Source: CALJIC01 sp039805565
GTDB lineage: Bacteria; Chloroflexota; Chloroflexia; Chloroflexales; Roseiflexaceae
Assembly: GCA_039805565.1 (NCBI GenBank)
Contig: JBDLTZ010000128.1
Location: 1 to 62,086 of the forward strand
Length of the DNA: 62,086 nucleotides
Direction of reading: 5' to 3'
Shown: positions 32,867 through 41,122 of the stretch, piece after piece
Numbering within the stretch: the first letter of the stretch is position 1
Layout: every line of letters begins with the position of its first letter
Program-made: the position numbers and the translations under genes
The notes under the pieces: model-generated
What the model saw: the letters and a program-made list of their open reading frames with translations, nothing else
Told to the model about the DNA's origin: nothing
Database searches by the model: none

Positions 32867-34059
32867 TGCGTGTCCTGATGCTGGACAACGAGTTTCCGCC
32901 GCTGGGCGGCGGGATGGGGACCGCCAACCAGGCGCTGTTCCGGATCTACGCGGGCCGCGATGACCTGGAGATCGACCTGATCACCTCGGCGCTCGGCGGG
33001 CGCCTGGAGGCCGAGCGCTTCGCGGAGAACATCCGCATCTACAAGGTGCCGGTGTGGAACGGGAACCTGCACCACTCCACCGGGCGCGAGCTGCTGACCT
33101 ACGCCGCTCAGGCGCTGCCCCTGGCGCGCAACTTCCACCGCGCGCGGCCCTACGATGTGTGTCTGGCCTGGAGCGCGGTGCCCGCCGGGGCGGTGGCCCT
33201 GGCGCTGTGCCGCACGCTCGGCCTGCCGTACGCGCTGTGGGTGAGCGGGCCGGACATCCCGGGCTTCGAGCGGCGCTACCGCGCGCTCTACCCGCTGCTG
33301 ACGCCGGTGATCCGCGCGACCTGGCGCGGCGCGGCGCGGGTGATCGCCAAGTGCGCCGAGGAGGTGGATATGATCCGCGCGGTGGACCGCACGGCGAGCC
33401 CGGTGATCATCCCGAACGGCGTGGACCTGGGCGCCTTCGCCCCCGCGGCGGCCGCGCCGGACGAGGGACCGCTGCGGGTGGTGTGCGTGGCGCGGCTGAT
33501 CGAGCGCAAGGGCCAGCACCACCTGATCGCAGCCGTGCGGCGCCTGGCCGACGAGGGTCTCGACGTGCGGCTGGAGCTGGTGGGCACCGGCGACGCGCTG
33601 GATGGGCTGCGGCGGCAGGCGCGGGAGCTGGGCGTGGCGGAGCGGGTGACGTTCGCCGGGTACGTGCCGCGCGAGCAGATCGGCGAGCGGCTGGCGGCGG
33701 CGCATGTGTTCGCGCTGCCCTCCTACAACGAGGGGCTGGCGCTGGCGGGGCTCGAGGCGCTGGCCTCGGGCCTGCCGCTGGTGCTGAGCCGGACCGGCGG
33801 GACCGATGACCTGGTGGCGGAGGGGGTGAACGGGCTGACGCACGCCTGGGCGGATGTCGAGGCGATCGCCAGGCATCTACGCCGGCTGGCGACCGACCGG
33901 GGGCTGGCGCGGCGGATGGGCACGGCCTCGCGTGAGCGGGCGGCGCGCTTCGGCTGGGACGCGATCGCGCGGCAGTTCCTCGACTGTATGGAGCAGGTCG
34001 CGGCGCCGGCGATGGGCCGCGGCGGCGTTCCAAGCGCGGGGGCGCGGCCGCTGCTATGA
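32866..34059 (+). CDS. GT4 family glycosyltransferase
   Basis: The 397-aa protein is GT-B fold. It starts M-R-V-L-M-L-D-N-E-F-P-P-L-G-G-G-M-G-T-A, a donor-side Gly loop, then S-G-P-D-I-P-G-F, V-I-I-P-N-G-V-D-L, V-A-R-L-I-E-R-K-G-Q-H and the EX7E-type P-S-Y-N-E-G-L-A-L-A-G-L-E-A-L-A-S-G-L-P. Retaining transfer of a hexose from a nucleotide donor is expected; the acceptor is unknown. Start ATG overlaps the previous stop; its own stop overlaps the next ATG (ATGA), so the three genes are translationally coupled. Confidence 0.9.
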   Translation: MRVLMLDNEFPPLGGGMGTANQALFRIYAGRDDLEIDLITSALGGRLEAERFAENIRIYKVPVWNGNLHHSTGRELLTYAAQALPLARNFHRARPYDVCLAWSAVPAGAVALALCRTLGLPYALWVSGPDIPGFERRYRALYPLLTPVIRATWRGAARVIAKCAEEVDMIRAVDRTASPVIIPNGVDLGAFAPAAAAPDEGPLRVVCVARLIERKGQHHLIAAVRRLADEGLDVRLELVGTGDALDGLRRQARELGVAERVTFAGYVPREQIGERLAAAHVFALPSYNEGLALAGLEALASGLPLVLSRTGGTDDLVAEGVNGLTHAWADVEAIARHLRRLATDRGLARRMGTASRERAARFGWDAIARQFLDCMEQVAAPAMGRGGVPSAGARPLL

Positions 34060-35153
34060 AGATCGTCTACTTCATCGACCACCTGCGGCCGGACGGCTCC
34101 CAGCACGTACTGCGGCAGCTGGTGGAGGCGATGGCCGCGCGCGGCCACACCCAGGCGGTGGTCTGCCTGAACGACTCGGTGGACGAGGCGCTGGTGGCGC
34201 GGCTGCGGGGCGCGGGCGCCGAGGTGTGGGTGGTGGGGAAGCGGGCGCTGGCGACCGGCGGGCTGCTGGCGATCTGGCTCTGGCTGCGGCACCGCCGCTT
34301 CGACACCGCGCTGACGCTGCTGCTGTACGCCGACGTGATCGGCCGGGTGTTGGCGCGGCTGGCGGGCATCCCGCGGGTGGTGACCTCGATCCAGACGCGC
34401 AACGTGGACTACTCGGCGCTGCAGCGGGCGCTGGTGCGCGGGACGATCGGGCTGGCCGACACAGTGCTCATCCCGAGCGAGGAGATGCGCGCCTTCGTGG
34501 CCGAGGTGGAGGGCGCCCCGCACGAGCGACTGGTGCTGATGCAGCACGCTGTCGAGGTGGCGCGCTACCGGGTGCCGATGGAGCGCGAGGCGCTGCGGGC
34601 CGAGCTGGGGCTGGCGCCGGACGTGCGGGTGATCGGGATGGTGGCGCGGCTTTTCCCACAGAAGGGGCATGACGTGCTGCTGGACGCGCTCGCGACGCTG
34701 GGGGAGGCTCGGCCGCACCTGCTGATCGCCGGGGTGGGCGAGCTGGAGGGGGCGCTGCGCGAGCGGGCGCGGCGGCTCGGGATCGAGTCGCACGTCCACT
34801 TCGGCGGGTACCGCAGGGACGTGCCGCGGCTGCTGGGCGCGCTGGATCTCTACGTACACTCCTCGCGCTGGGAGGGGATGTCGCTGGCGGTGATCGAGGC
34901 GATGGCGGCCGGCTGCCCGGTGGTGGCGACAGTGGTAGACGGGAGCCGCGAGCTGATCGAAGACGGCGTCCACGGCTGGCTGGTGCCGCCGGGGGACGCA
35001 GCGGCACTTGCGCGGGCGCTCGGCGAGGCGCTGGCCGACCCGGCGGAGGCGCGGCGGCGGGGGGATGCGGCGGCGCGGCGGGCGGCCGAGCGGTACGACA
35101 CGTCGATCATGGCGGCAACCTGGGAGCGGGTGGCCGGGGACGGGCATCTGTGA
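34056..35153 (+). CDS. GT4 family glycosyltransferase
   Basis: The 365-aa protein reads M-K-I-V-Y-F-I-D-H-L-R-P-D-G-S-Q-H-V-L at the start, followed by T-S-I-Q-T-R-N-V-D-Y in the N-domain. The C-domain has G-M-V-A-R-L-F-P-Q-K-G-H-D, Y-V-H-S-S-R-W-E-G-M-S-L-A-V-I-E-A-M-A and P-V-V-A-T-V-V-D-G-S. It is a member of the same GT4 group as its neighbour but only distantly similar. ATGA overlap at the start and GTGA overlap at the end. Confidence 0.9.
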   Translation: MKIVYFIDHLRPDGSQHVLRQLVEAMAARGHTQAVVCLNDSVDEALVARLRGAGAEVWVVGKRALATGGLLAIWLWLRHRRFDTALTLLLYADVIGRVLARLAGIPRVVTSIQTRNVDYSALQRALVRGTIGLADTVLIPSEEMRAFVAEVEGAPHERLVLMQHAVEVARYRVPMEREALRAELGLAPDVRVIGMVARLFPQKGHDVLLDALATLGEARPHLLIAGVGELEGALRERARRLGIESHVHFGGYRRDVPRLLGALDLYVHSSRWEGMSLAVIEAMAAGCPVVATVVDGSRELIEDGVHGWLVPPGDAAALARALGEALADPAEARRRGDAAARRAAERYDTSIMAATWERVAGDGHL

Positions 35154-36172
35154 GCACCTACGAGACAGCAGAGCGGATGCCGACGGGCGAGATCGATGGC
35201 GGCGATGGGCGCCCGATGCTCTCAGTGGTGATCACCAACAGCGACGGGCTGGAGGACACCCTGCGCTGCATCGAGTCGATTGTCGCGAACCCGCCGCGCG
35301 GGTCGTATGAGATCGTCCTGGTAGACAATCGCTCGCGCGTAGCGGCCATCCCGGCGGTAGCGGCGCGTTTCCCCGAGGTGCGGGCGCTGCTGGCGCCGCG
35401 GCGGCAGGGGTTCGCGCACAACTACAACATGGGTATCCGGGCGGCGCGCGGCGACTACATCCTGGTGCTGAACAACGACACGCTGGTGCACCCCGGCGCG
35501 CTGGACCACATGATCGACGTGTTGCGCCGCGACCCCGGCTGCGGCATGGTCGGCCCGCTGCTGCGCTCGGCGGACGGGAGCCCGCAGACGGTGTGCGCTC
35601 GGCCGCTGCTCAGCCCGCTGCGCTACGTCTGGGTGGGGCTGGTCGCCGACCTCGGGCTGGCGACGGGCCGGGCGCTGGACAGGGTCGCCCAGCGGCGGCT
35701 GGCACGGCGGCCGAGTGGCCCGGTGCCCTGCCTGAGCGGGGCGTGCATGATGCTTTCGCGCGAGATGCTCGGGCGCATCGGGCTGCTGGACGAGGGGTAC
35801 GACTTCTACTACGAGGACGTCGAGTGGTGCCGGCGGACGCTCGATCGCGGCTACAGCGTCGGGTACGTGGCCGAGGCCGAGGTGACGCACCTGGGCGACC
35901 AGTCGCTCTCGAAGGTCAAGGTGTGGGCGAAGCGCAGCGAGTACCTGAGCGCGCTGCGCTACTTCCGCCAGTACCACGGCCTTTCCCCGGCCGGCGCGCG
36001 GCTGATCTGGCTGGCGACGGGGCTGAGCTGGCTGCTGCGCGGGATCGTCTTCCTGCTGGCGGAGGGGCTGGCGCGGCGGCCGGGGCACGCGCGGGCCTAC
36101 CTGTACCTGTGGCAGTGGGTGCTCGGCGCGGGCCGGGCGCACGCCGAGCCGCGAGAGAGCGCGCGGATATGA
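35150..36172 (+). CDS. GT2 family glycosyltransferase (rhamnosyltransferase-like)
   Basis: The 340-aa protein has L-S-V-V-I-T-N-S-D-G-L near residue 24, L-V-D-N-R-S and L-V-L-N-N-D-T-L-V-H-P. The acceptor-side string C-L-S-G-A-C-M-M-L-S-R-E, then D-E-G-Y-D-F-Y-Y-E-D-V-E-W-C-R-R, is characteristic of WbbL/RfbF-type rhamnosyltransferases. A hydrophobic stretch near 285-305 may bind the membrane. The start GTG overlaps the previous stop. It likely adds a deoxyhexose to a growing glycan. Confidence 0.87.
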   Translation: MSTYETAERMPTGEIDGGDGRPMLSVVITNSDGLEDTLRCIESIVANPPRGSYEIVLVDNRSRVAAIPAVAARFPEVRALLAPRRQGFAHNYNMGIRAARGDYILVLNNDTLVHPGALDHMIDVLRRDPGCGMVGPLLRSADGSPQTVCARPLLSPLRYVWVGLVADLGLATGRALDRVAQRRLARRPSGPVPCLSGACMMLSREMLGRIGLLDEGYDFYYEDVEWCRRTLDRGYSVGYVAEAEVTHLGDQSLSKVKVWAKRSEYLSALRYFRQYHGLSPAGARLIWLATGLSWLLRGIVFLLAEGLARRPGHARAYLYLWQWVLGAGRAHAEPRESARI

Positions 36173-37104
36173 CCCTCGTCTCCGTCATCATGCCGACCTA
36201 CAACTACGGGCGCTTCCTGGCGCGCGCGGTAGAGTCGGTGCTGGCGCAGACGTGGGGTGACCTCGAGCTGATCATCGTGGACGACGGCTCGACCGACGGG
36301 ACGCCCGAGGTGGCGGCCGGGCTGCGCGACCCGCGGGTGCGGTACGTGCGGCAGCCGAACCAGGGGCCGTCGGCGGCGCGCAACACCGGCATCGCCCGGG
36401 CGCGCGGCGAGTACCTGGCCTTCCTGGACGCAGACGACGTCTGGCTGCCCGAGAAGCTGGCGCGGCAGGTGGCGCTGCTGGCGGCGCGGCCCGAGGCGGC
36501 GCTGGTCTACGGCGGGTGCGTCTACGTGGACGAGCGCGGCGCGGTGCTACGGAGGGTGGCGGCGCGGCTGCGCGGCAATCTCTTCGTCCCTCTGCTGCGC
36601 GAGAACGTGATCAGCGGCTCGGCCAGCTCGGCGCTCGCGCGGGTGGTGTGCGTGCGGCAGGTGGGTGGGTTTCCCGCCGGCCTGCACGGGAACGAGGACT
36701 GGCTGCTGTGGCTGCGGCTGGCGGCGCGCTGGGAGGTCGAGGCGGTGGATGCCGTGCTGGCGCAGATCACCGTACACGCGGCCAGCGCGAGCACCAACCA
36801 GTATCGCATGGCGCGGGACCGCGCGGTGATGCTTGCGGTGGTGCAGGCCGAGCAGAGCGAGCGCTACGCCGCGGATGTCTGGCGGCGCGCGTGGAGCTGG
36901 GCGCTGATGGGCGCCGGGCTGTCCTACGCGCTGGAGCATGACTTCGGGCGGGCGCGGCGGGCATTTCGGCGGGCGCGCTCCGCAGACTGGACGAATATCA
37001 ACGCGTGGGCGCTCTGGCTGGCGGCGCTGGCAGGAGCCCCGGCATACTACGCCCTATGGAGCGCGCGCGATCGGTGGCGCGACCTGAGGGCGGCCCCGCG
37101 CTGA
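36169..37104 (+). CDS. GT2 family glycosyltransferase
   Basis: The 311-aa protein has a canonical GT-A N-domain: V-S-V-I-M-P-T-Y-N-Y-G-R-F-L, I-I-V-D-D-G-S-T-D-G-T, N-Q-G-P-S-A-A-R-N-T-G and L-D-A-D-D-V-W. The E-D-W-L-L-W-L-R-L motif supplies the base. The C-terminal 90 residues are helical without TM segments. It overlaps the upstream gene by ATGA. Confidence 0.9.
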   Translation: MTLVSVIMPTYNYGRFLARAVESVLAQTWGDLELIIVDDGSTDGTPEVAAGLRDPRVRYVRQPNQGPSAARNTGIARARGEYLAFLDADDVWLPEKLARQVALLAARPEAALVYGGCVYVDERGAVLRRVAARLRGNLFVPLLRENVISGSASSALARVVCVRQVGGFPAGLHGNEDWLLWLRLAARWEVEAVDAVLAQITVHAASASTNQYRMARDRAVMLAVVQAEQSERYAADVWRRAWSWALMGAGLSYALEHDFGRARRAFRRARSADWTNINAWALWLAALAGAPAYYALWSARDRWRDLRAAPR

Positions 37105-37174
37105 GCGGCGTCGGGAGCCTTGCACTGACTGCGCGCCGGCGCGGCGCGAGAGCGTACAGACAGGAGACATCACC

Positions 37175-38182
37175 ATGGCCAAGACTACTTCGAGCGGCGT
37201 CCCGCAGTGGCCCGACAGCCGTGCGTTCTGGGTCGAGCGGCGGGTGATCGTGACCGGCGGCGCGGGGTTCCTTGGCTCGCACGTGGTGGACCGGCTGCGG
37301 GCGCGCGGCGCGGCCGAGGTGGTGGTCCCGCGCAAGCGCGACTACGACCTGACGCAGATCGAGGCCGTGCGGCAGCTGCTGTCCGACACGACCGTGGCGG
37401 GCCGGCCGGCCGACATGGTGATCCACATGGCGGCGCAGGTGGGCGGCATCGGCGCGAACCGGGCGCACCCAGCGGAGTTCTTCTACAACAACCTCATGAT
37501 GGGCGCGCCGCTGATGCACGAGAGCTGGCGGGCGGGCGTGGCGAAGTTCGTGGCGCTGGGGACAGTCTGCTCGTACCCGAAGTTCACGCCGGTGCCGTTC
37601 CGCGAGGAGCTGCTGTGGGACGGCTACCCGGAGGAGACGAACGCGCCGTACGGGCTGGCAAAGAAGATGCTGCTGGTGCAGAGCCAGGCCTACCGGCAGC
37701 AGTACGGCTACAACTCGATCTTCCTCCTGCCGGTGAACCTGTACGGCCCGCGCGACAACTTCGACCTGAAGAGCTCGCACGTGATCCCGGCGCTGATCGA
37801 GCGCTGCATCGAGGCCGAGCGGAGCGGCGCGCCGTTCATCGAGGTCTGGGGCACGGGCAGCGCCTCGCGCGAGTTTCTGTACGTGGAGGATGCGGCCGAG
37901 GGGATCGTGCTGGCGGCGGAGCGCTACGATGACTCCGAGCCGGTGAACCTGGGGGCGCACCGCGAGATCACCATCCGCGAGCTGGTGGGGCTGATCGCGC
38001 AGCTGACGGGCTACCGCGGCGAGATCCGCTGGGACGCAAGCAAGCCGGACGGGCAGCCGCGGCGCTGCCTGGAGACGAGCCGGGCCGCGCGGTTGTTCGG
38101 CTTCCGCGCCGAGACGCCCTTCGAGGACGGGCTGCGGCGGACGATCGACTGGTACGTGGCGGAGCTGGCGGCGGCGCGGTGA
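37175..38182 (+). CDS. NAD(P)-dependent epimerase/reductase, GDP-L-fucose synthase-like
   Basis: The 335-aa protein is an extended SDR with G-G-A-G-F-L-G near residue 28, the unusual H-M-A-A-Q-V-G-G-I-G-A-N motif of GDP-fucose synthase (Fcl/WcaG), L-G-T-V-C-S-Y-P-K and catalytic Tyr-Lys in A-P-Y-G-L-A-K-K. N-L-Y-G-P-R-D-N-F and W-G-T-G-S-A-S-R-E-F follow the Fcl pattern. It would make GDP-L-fucose or a related deoxysugar, but the partner GDP-mannose dehydratase is not in the window. AGGAG lies before the ATG. A 15-unit heptad array starts at its stop codon. Confidence 0.88.
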   Translation: MAKTTSSGVPQWPDSRAFWVERRVIVTGGAGFLGSHVVDRLRARGAAEVVVPRKRDYDLTQIEAVRQLLSDTTVAGRPADMVIHMAAQVGGIGANRAHPAEFFYNNLMMGAPLMHESWRAGVAKFVALGTVCSYPKFTPVPFREELLWDGYPEETNAPYGLAKKMLLVQSQAYRQQYGYNSIFLLPVNLYGPRDNFDLKSSHVIPALIERCIEAERSGAPFIEVWGTGSASREFLYVEDAAEGIVLAAERYDDSEPVNLGAHREITIRELVGLIAQLTGYRGEIRWDASKPDGQPRRCLETSRAARLFGFRAETPFEDGLRRTIDWYVAELAAAR

Positions 38183-38285
38183 GTGCTGAGTGCTGAGGCT
38201 TGAGTGCTGAGGCTTGAGTGCTGAGTGCTGAGGCTTGAGTGCTGAGTGCTGAGTGCTGAGTGCTGAGTGCTGAGTGCTGAGTGCT
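38181..38285. repeat. Heptanucleotide tandem array (15 units)
   Basis: Fifteen consecutive 7-bp units, twelve GAGTGCT and three GAGGCTT, cover 105 bp and start inside the stop codon of the epimerase gene; GAGGGCG at 38286-38292 may be a decayed sixteenth unit. The order of variants (two GAGTGCT, one GAGGCTT and so on, then a pure run of seven) suggests expansion by slippage. The array separates the epimerase from the ABC exporter. Confidence 0.95.
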
Positions 38286-38334
38286 GAGGGCGTGATTGCG
38301 ACGCCGGTGACACAAGCGGAAGGCGCAGGACAGG

Positions 38335-39195
38335 ATGCAGCAGGTGATGGAGCAAGGAGAGCCGCGGGCGGGCGACGGGCCGCCGGTGTTCGAGATCCGG
38401 CCGGCCGCGGGCTGGGCGCGGCTCGAGCTGGGCGAGCTGTGGGCGTACCGCGAGCTGCTCGGCATCCTGGTGTGGCGCGACATCAAGGTGCGCTACAAGC
38501 AGACGGCGGTGGGCGCGCTGTGGGTGGTGCTGCAGCCGGTGCTGACGATGGCGCTGTTCAGCCTGATCTTCGGCCGGTTCGCCGGGCTGCCCTCGGACGG
38601 CGCGCCGTACCCGCTGTTCGTCTTCGCGGCGCTGCTGCCGTGGCAGCTCTTCGCGCGGGCGCTGAGCGACTCGAGCACCAGCCTGGTGGCGAACCAGGGG
38701 CTGATCAGCAAGGTCTACTTCCCGCGGCTGCTGATCCCGCTGGCGGCGGTGGTGTCGGGCCTGCTGGACTTCGGCATCGCGCTGGGGGTGCTGGTGGCGC
38801 TGCTGGTGGTGTACGGGGTGATGCCGGGCGTGGCGGCGCTGACTCTGCCGCTGTTCGTGCTGCTGGCGGTGGCGGCGGCACTGGCGGTGGGGCTGTGGCT
38901 CTCGGCGCTGAACGTGCGCTACCGCGACGTGGCCTACGCCATCCCGTTTCTGACGCAGTTCTGGTTCTTCGCCACACCGATCGCCTACGCCGGCAGCCTG
39001 GTGCCGGAGCAGTGGCGCTGGCTGTACGGGCTGAACCCGCTGGTGGGCGTGGTGGAGGGGTTTCGCTGGGCGCTGGTGGGGACGGCGGCGCCCGGCCCGC
39101 TGCTGTGGGTCTCGGTCGTGGCGACGGCCGTGCTGCTGGTGGGTGGGCTGGTCTACTTCCGGCGGGTCGAGGATAGCTTTGCGGACCTGGTGTAA
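38335..39195 (+). CDS. ABC-2 polysaccharide exporter permease (Wzm-like)
   Basis: The 286-aa protein has a soluble N-terminus of about 45 residues with L-L-G-I-L-V-W-R-D-I-K-V-R-Y-K-Q-T, the coupling motif of Wzm/TagG/KpsM permeases, then six membrane helices. P-L-F-V-F-A-A-L-L-P-W-Q-L-F and G-L-N-P-L-V-G-V-V-E-G-F-R-W are family strings. It forms the channel for a lipid-linked glycan together with the ATPase gene three bases downstream. Confidence 0.93.
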   Translation: MQQVMEQGEPRAGDGPPVFEIRPAAGWARLELGELWAYRELLGILVWRDIKVRYKQTAVGALWVVLQPVLTMALFSLIFGRFAGLPSDGAPYPLFVFAALLPWQLFARALSDSSTSLVANQGLISKVYFPRLLIPLAAVVSGLLDFGIALGVLVALLVVYGVMPGVAALTLPLFVLLAVAAALAVGLWLSALNVRYRDVAYAIPFLTQFWFFATPIAYAGSLVPEQWRWLYGLNPLVGVVEGFRWALVGTAAPGPLLWVSVVATAVLLVGGLVYFRRVEDSFADLV

Positions 39196-39198
39196 CCG

Positions 39199-40437
39199 AT
39201 GAGCGAGATTGCCATCCGAGTCGAGGGCCTGGGGAAGCGCTACACGCTGGGCGAGCGTGAGCCGTACCGCGCGCTGCGCGATGTGATCGCCGCGGTGCCG
39301 CGGGCGCTGCTGGGGCGGCGGGGCGCGGCGAAGGCGGCTGAGCCGTTCTGGGCGCTGAAGGACGTGTCGTTCGAGGTGCGCCGGGGCGAGGTGGTGGGCG
39401 TGATCGGGCGCAACGGCGCGGGCAAGAGCACGCTGCTGAAGGTGCTCTCGCGCATCACGCGGCCCACCGAGGGGCGGGCGCGCATCCACGGGCGGGTGGG
39501 CTCGCTGCTGGAGGTGGGCACCGGGTTTCACCCCGAGCTGACCGGGCGCGAGAACATCTTCCTGAACGGGGCCATCCTGGGCATGCGGCGGCAGGAGATC
39601 CAGCGCAAGTTCGACGAGATCGTAGACTTCGCCGAGGTGGAGCGCTTCCTGGACACCCCGGTGAAGCACTACTCGAGCGGGATGTACACCCGGCTGGCGT
39701 TCGCGGTGGCGGCGCACCTGGAGCCCGAGATACTGCTGGTGGACGAGGTGCTGGCGGTGGGGGACGCCGCCTTCCAGAAGAAATGCCTGGGCAAGATGGG
39801 CGAGGTGGCGAAAGAGGGGCGCACGGTGCTCTTCGTGAGCCACAATATGGCGGCGGTGGAGAACCTCTGCGTGAGCGCGCTGCTCCTCAGCGGGGGGCGG
39901 CTAACTGAGATCGGGCCCGTACGGCAGGTCATCAGCGCGTATCTGAAGATAGCGTCCGGTCAGGACACGGTGCCTCTGGTAGACCGCGTGGACCGCAAGG
40001 GCAACGGCAAGCTGAAGATGGTGGCTCTCGCTGTGTACGGCGAGAACTTTGCCTCGCTGCCTGCCTGCGGTGGACCTGTCACCCTTGAGATCTCCTACGA
40101 AGGCTCTCTGCCGCTGCGGAATGTCCATATCTCGGCGGGCTTCTACACGGCATTTGGCGAGGGGTGTCTGTACGTCAGCAACGACCTGACCGGCGATGCG
40201 CTGAACGACCTCCCGGAGCAGGGTAAGCTCATCTGCCGCTTCGACAAGCTGGGCCTGATGCCGGGGACCTATACGGTGAACCTATACTGCACGATCAACG
40301 GTGTCCTGGCCGACTGGGTGCAGAACGCGGCGGACGTGACCGTTGAGGCAGCGGACTACTACGGCACAGGCAAGCTGCCCCCCAAGGGCTACGGCTACAG
40401 CGTAGCGGATCACCGGTGGACAGTATGGGCCAGCTAG
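39199..40437 (+). CDS. ABC exporter ATPase with C-terminal carbohydrate-binding domain (Wzt-like)
   Basis: In this 412-aa protein the Walker A is G-R-N-G-A-G-K-S-T, the signature motif is the Wzt/TagH-type Y-S-S-G-M-Y-T-R-L, and Walker B is I-L-L-V-D-E-V-L-A. Residues 250-412 form an extra domain (T-L-E-I-S-Y-E-G, L-M-P-G-T-Y-T-V-N-L-Y) like the glycan-binding Wzt C-domain, which reads a terminal modification before export. Together with the methyltransferases downstream, this suggests a methyl-capped polysaccharide. The next gene overlaps its 3' end. Confidence 0.93.
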   Translation: MSEIAIRVEGLGKRYTLGEREPYRALRDVIAAVPRALLGRRGAAKAAEPFWALKDVSFEVRRGEVVGVIGRNGAGKSTLLKVLSRITRPTEGRARIHGRVGSLLEVGTGFHPELTGRENIFLNGAILGMRRQEIQRKFDEIVDFAEVERFLDTPVKHYSSGMYTRLAFAVAAHLEPEILLVDEVLAVGDAAFQKKCLGKMGEVAKEGRTVLFVSHNMAAVENLCVSALLLSGGRLTEIGPVRQVISAYLKIASGQDTVPLVDRVDRKGNGKLKMVALAVYGENFASLPACGGPVTLEISYEGSLPLRNVHISAGFYTAFGEGCLYVSNDLTGDALNDLPEQGKLICRFDKLGLMPGTYTVNLYCTINGVLADWVQNAADVTVEAADYYGTGKLPPKGYGYSVADHRWTVWAS

Positions 40438-41114
40438 GGCAGATCGTTGGCAACGTGCGGCAGTTCGTATCCTCGGTGCGTGCGCCAGGACAGGCGCGAC
40501 ATAGCGTGCGGCTGCTGCGGTCGTTGCGCGAGGGCTACTTGCTCGACACGGGCACGCCCTGGATCACCTTCGATGCCATCGATTGTATCGCGGCCACCCT
40601 GCCGGCGCACCCGGCTGTCTTCGAGTATGGCAGCGGCGGCTCGACACTGTTCTGGCTCAAGCATGGGGCGAGGCTCGTATCGGTGGAGCACGACCCGGTC
40701 TGGTACGCTGATGTCCGGAGCAGGGTGGATGCCTCAGCTGCGTTTGATTATCGGCTGGTGTTGCCTGTAAAGAGCAATGGCCAGGGTGACGTGGGCAACC
40801 CTGCTCATTACGCTTCGAGTGACCCGGCGTTCACGGGCTACAGCTTCCGCGAGTACGTCTGCCAGATCGACAGCTTTCCTGATGCGAGCTTCGACGTTGT
40901 GCTGGTGGATGGGCGCGCTCGGCCAGCGTGTATCGCGCACGGGGCACGTAAGGTGAAGCGGGGTGGGCTGCTGGTGCTAGATAACGCCGATCGCGCCTAC
41001 TATACCGAGCAAAACAGTGCCTCGTTGCGTCATTTTGTCTGCCATACGTTTGTCGGTGCTACCCCGGGACTCCTGTGGCCCTCACAGACAAACTGTTATG
41101 TGCGAGGCGAGTGA
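40425..41114 (+). CDS. Class I SAM-dependent methyltransferase-like protein
   Basis: The 229-aa protein has a Rossmann SAM site V-F-E-Y-G-S-G-G-S-T, then V-S-V-E-H-D-P and the acidic V-L-V-D-G-R-A-R, with L-V-L-D-N later. This is the FkbM/Class I-like layout often found in glycan clusters. It starts inside the end of the Wzt gene (ATG 40425, 13-bp overlap) after a GGTGGA ribosome site. Target unknown. Confidence 0.75.
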   Translation: MGQLGQIVGNVRQFVSSVRAPGQARHSVRLLRSLREGYLLDTGTPWITFDAIDCIAATLPAHPAVFEYGSGGSTLFWLKHGARLVSVEHDPVWYADVRSRVDASAAFDYRLVLPVKSNGQGDVGNPAHYASSDPAFTGYSFREYVCQIDSFPDASFDVVLVDGRARPACIAHGARKVKRGGLLVLDNADRAYYTEQNSASLRHFVCHTFVGATPGLLWPSQTNCYVRGE

Positions 41115-41122
41115 AGTAAGCG

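Noticed and set aside
38181..38285. CRISPR array
   Set aside because: Units are 7 bp with no spacers, and no cas genes are present.
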